NCBI GenBank assembly: GCA_022824465.1
Contig: JAJDZV010000008.1
Location: 186,001-250,000, forward strand
DNA from: Anaerolineae bacterium
GTDB taxonomy: Bacteria > Chloroflexota > Anaerolineae > Aggregatilineales > Phototrophicaceae
Direction of reading: 5' to 3'
DNA: 64,000 bases
The notes beneath the pieces are model-generated. The model saw only the letters and a program-made list of their open reading frames with translations. It was not told the origin of the DNA and did no database searches. The position numbers and the translations under genes were made by a program. Of the stretch, positions 64,000 through 64,000 are shown in pieces (within the stretch, counting starts at the first letter, position 1; every line of letters starts with the position of its first letter).

Positions 64000-64000
64000 A

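Overview
This window is ordinary chromosomal DNA of a free-living bacterium, most likely a member of the Chloroflexota (Anaerolineae-like). That placement is inference. It rests on the Thr-Pro-rich linkers of a four-LysM exported protein, the golvesin-like/M23 wall enzymes, a suf operon that carries sufU and a Rieske protein, the many small membrane proteins typical of that phylum, and a moderately high G+C content judged by eye. I see no insertion sequence, prophage, integrase, rRNA or CRISPR array. Almost all of the 64 kb is coding. The only RNA gene I can support is a tRNA-His (16882-16957).

Layout. 1-5.0 kb: end of a beta-propeller gene, then yidC and jag/khpB (membrane insertion and RNA binding), a PfkB kinase and an amidohydrolase. 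5.0-9.7 kb: DM13 protein, thiol peroxidase, M29 aminopeptidase and a large SH3b/TIM-barrel/golvesin/M23 protein. 9.7-15.4 kb: iron-sulfur assembly locus with a divergent MIP18-type gene and sufC-sufB-sufD-sufU-Rieske. 15.4-21.9 kb: GDPD and methyltransferase, tRNA-His, START-domain protein, three small membrane proteins, NAD(P)HX repair enzyme and prenyl synthase. 22.0-28.3 kb: HAD-DinB fusion, Cys-rich protein, DinG-type helicase with a DnaQ exonuclease, and a tandem periplasmic binding protein. 28.4-33.7 kb: truncated haemoglobin, thyX, the yebC-ruvC-ruvA operon, a FecR-like membrane protein and a zinc-ribbon membrane protein. 33.7-39.6 kb: eno-pyk and iscS-mnmA. 39.6-42.6 kb: a tight five-gene operon with a SerK/SbnI-like protein, an ACT protein, a beta-rich unknown, a membrane-anchored JAMM protein and an A24 peptidase. 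42.7-49.1 kb: NUDIX, small membrane proteins, a histidine-rich polytopic protein, and a LysM / DUF192 / LysM-M23 operon. 49.5-55.6 kb: sucCD, thymidine kinase, rplU-rpmA-rpmE and ruvB-queA. 55.7-64 kb: upp plus a WecA/MraY-type transferase, a membrane protein, tpiA, pgk, gap, a TAT-exported polysaccharide deacetylase and a DUF1461 protein at the right edge.

How the genes work together. Lower glycolysis is spread over two minus-strand clusters (gap-pgk-tpiA and eno-pyk), with sucCD for the TCA cycle. Sulfur handling is split: the Suf scaffold and SufU lie at 10-15 kb without a SufS, while the only desulfurase in view (IscS type) is translationally coupled to the tRNA thiolase mnmA at 37-39 kb. 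RuvA/RuvC and RuvB are in separate operons. Envelope functions (YidC, two M23 proteins, LysM proteins, deacetylase, WecA-like transferase) recur through the window.

The observations most worth a second look are a ribosomal protein bL31 fused to a domain resembling the C-terminal domain of RNA polymerase alpha (52239-52697), the JAMM/SerK-like/ACT operon (39602-42613), the inverted repeats in the divergent suf promoter region, and several promoter candidates with a TGC-extended -10 box.
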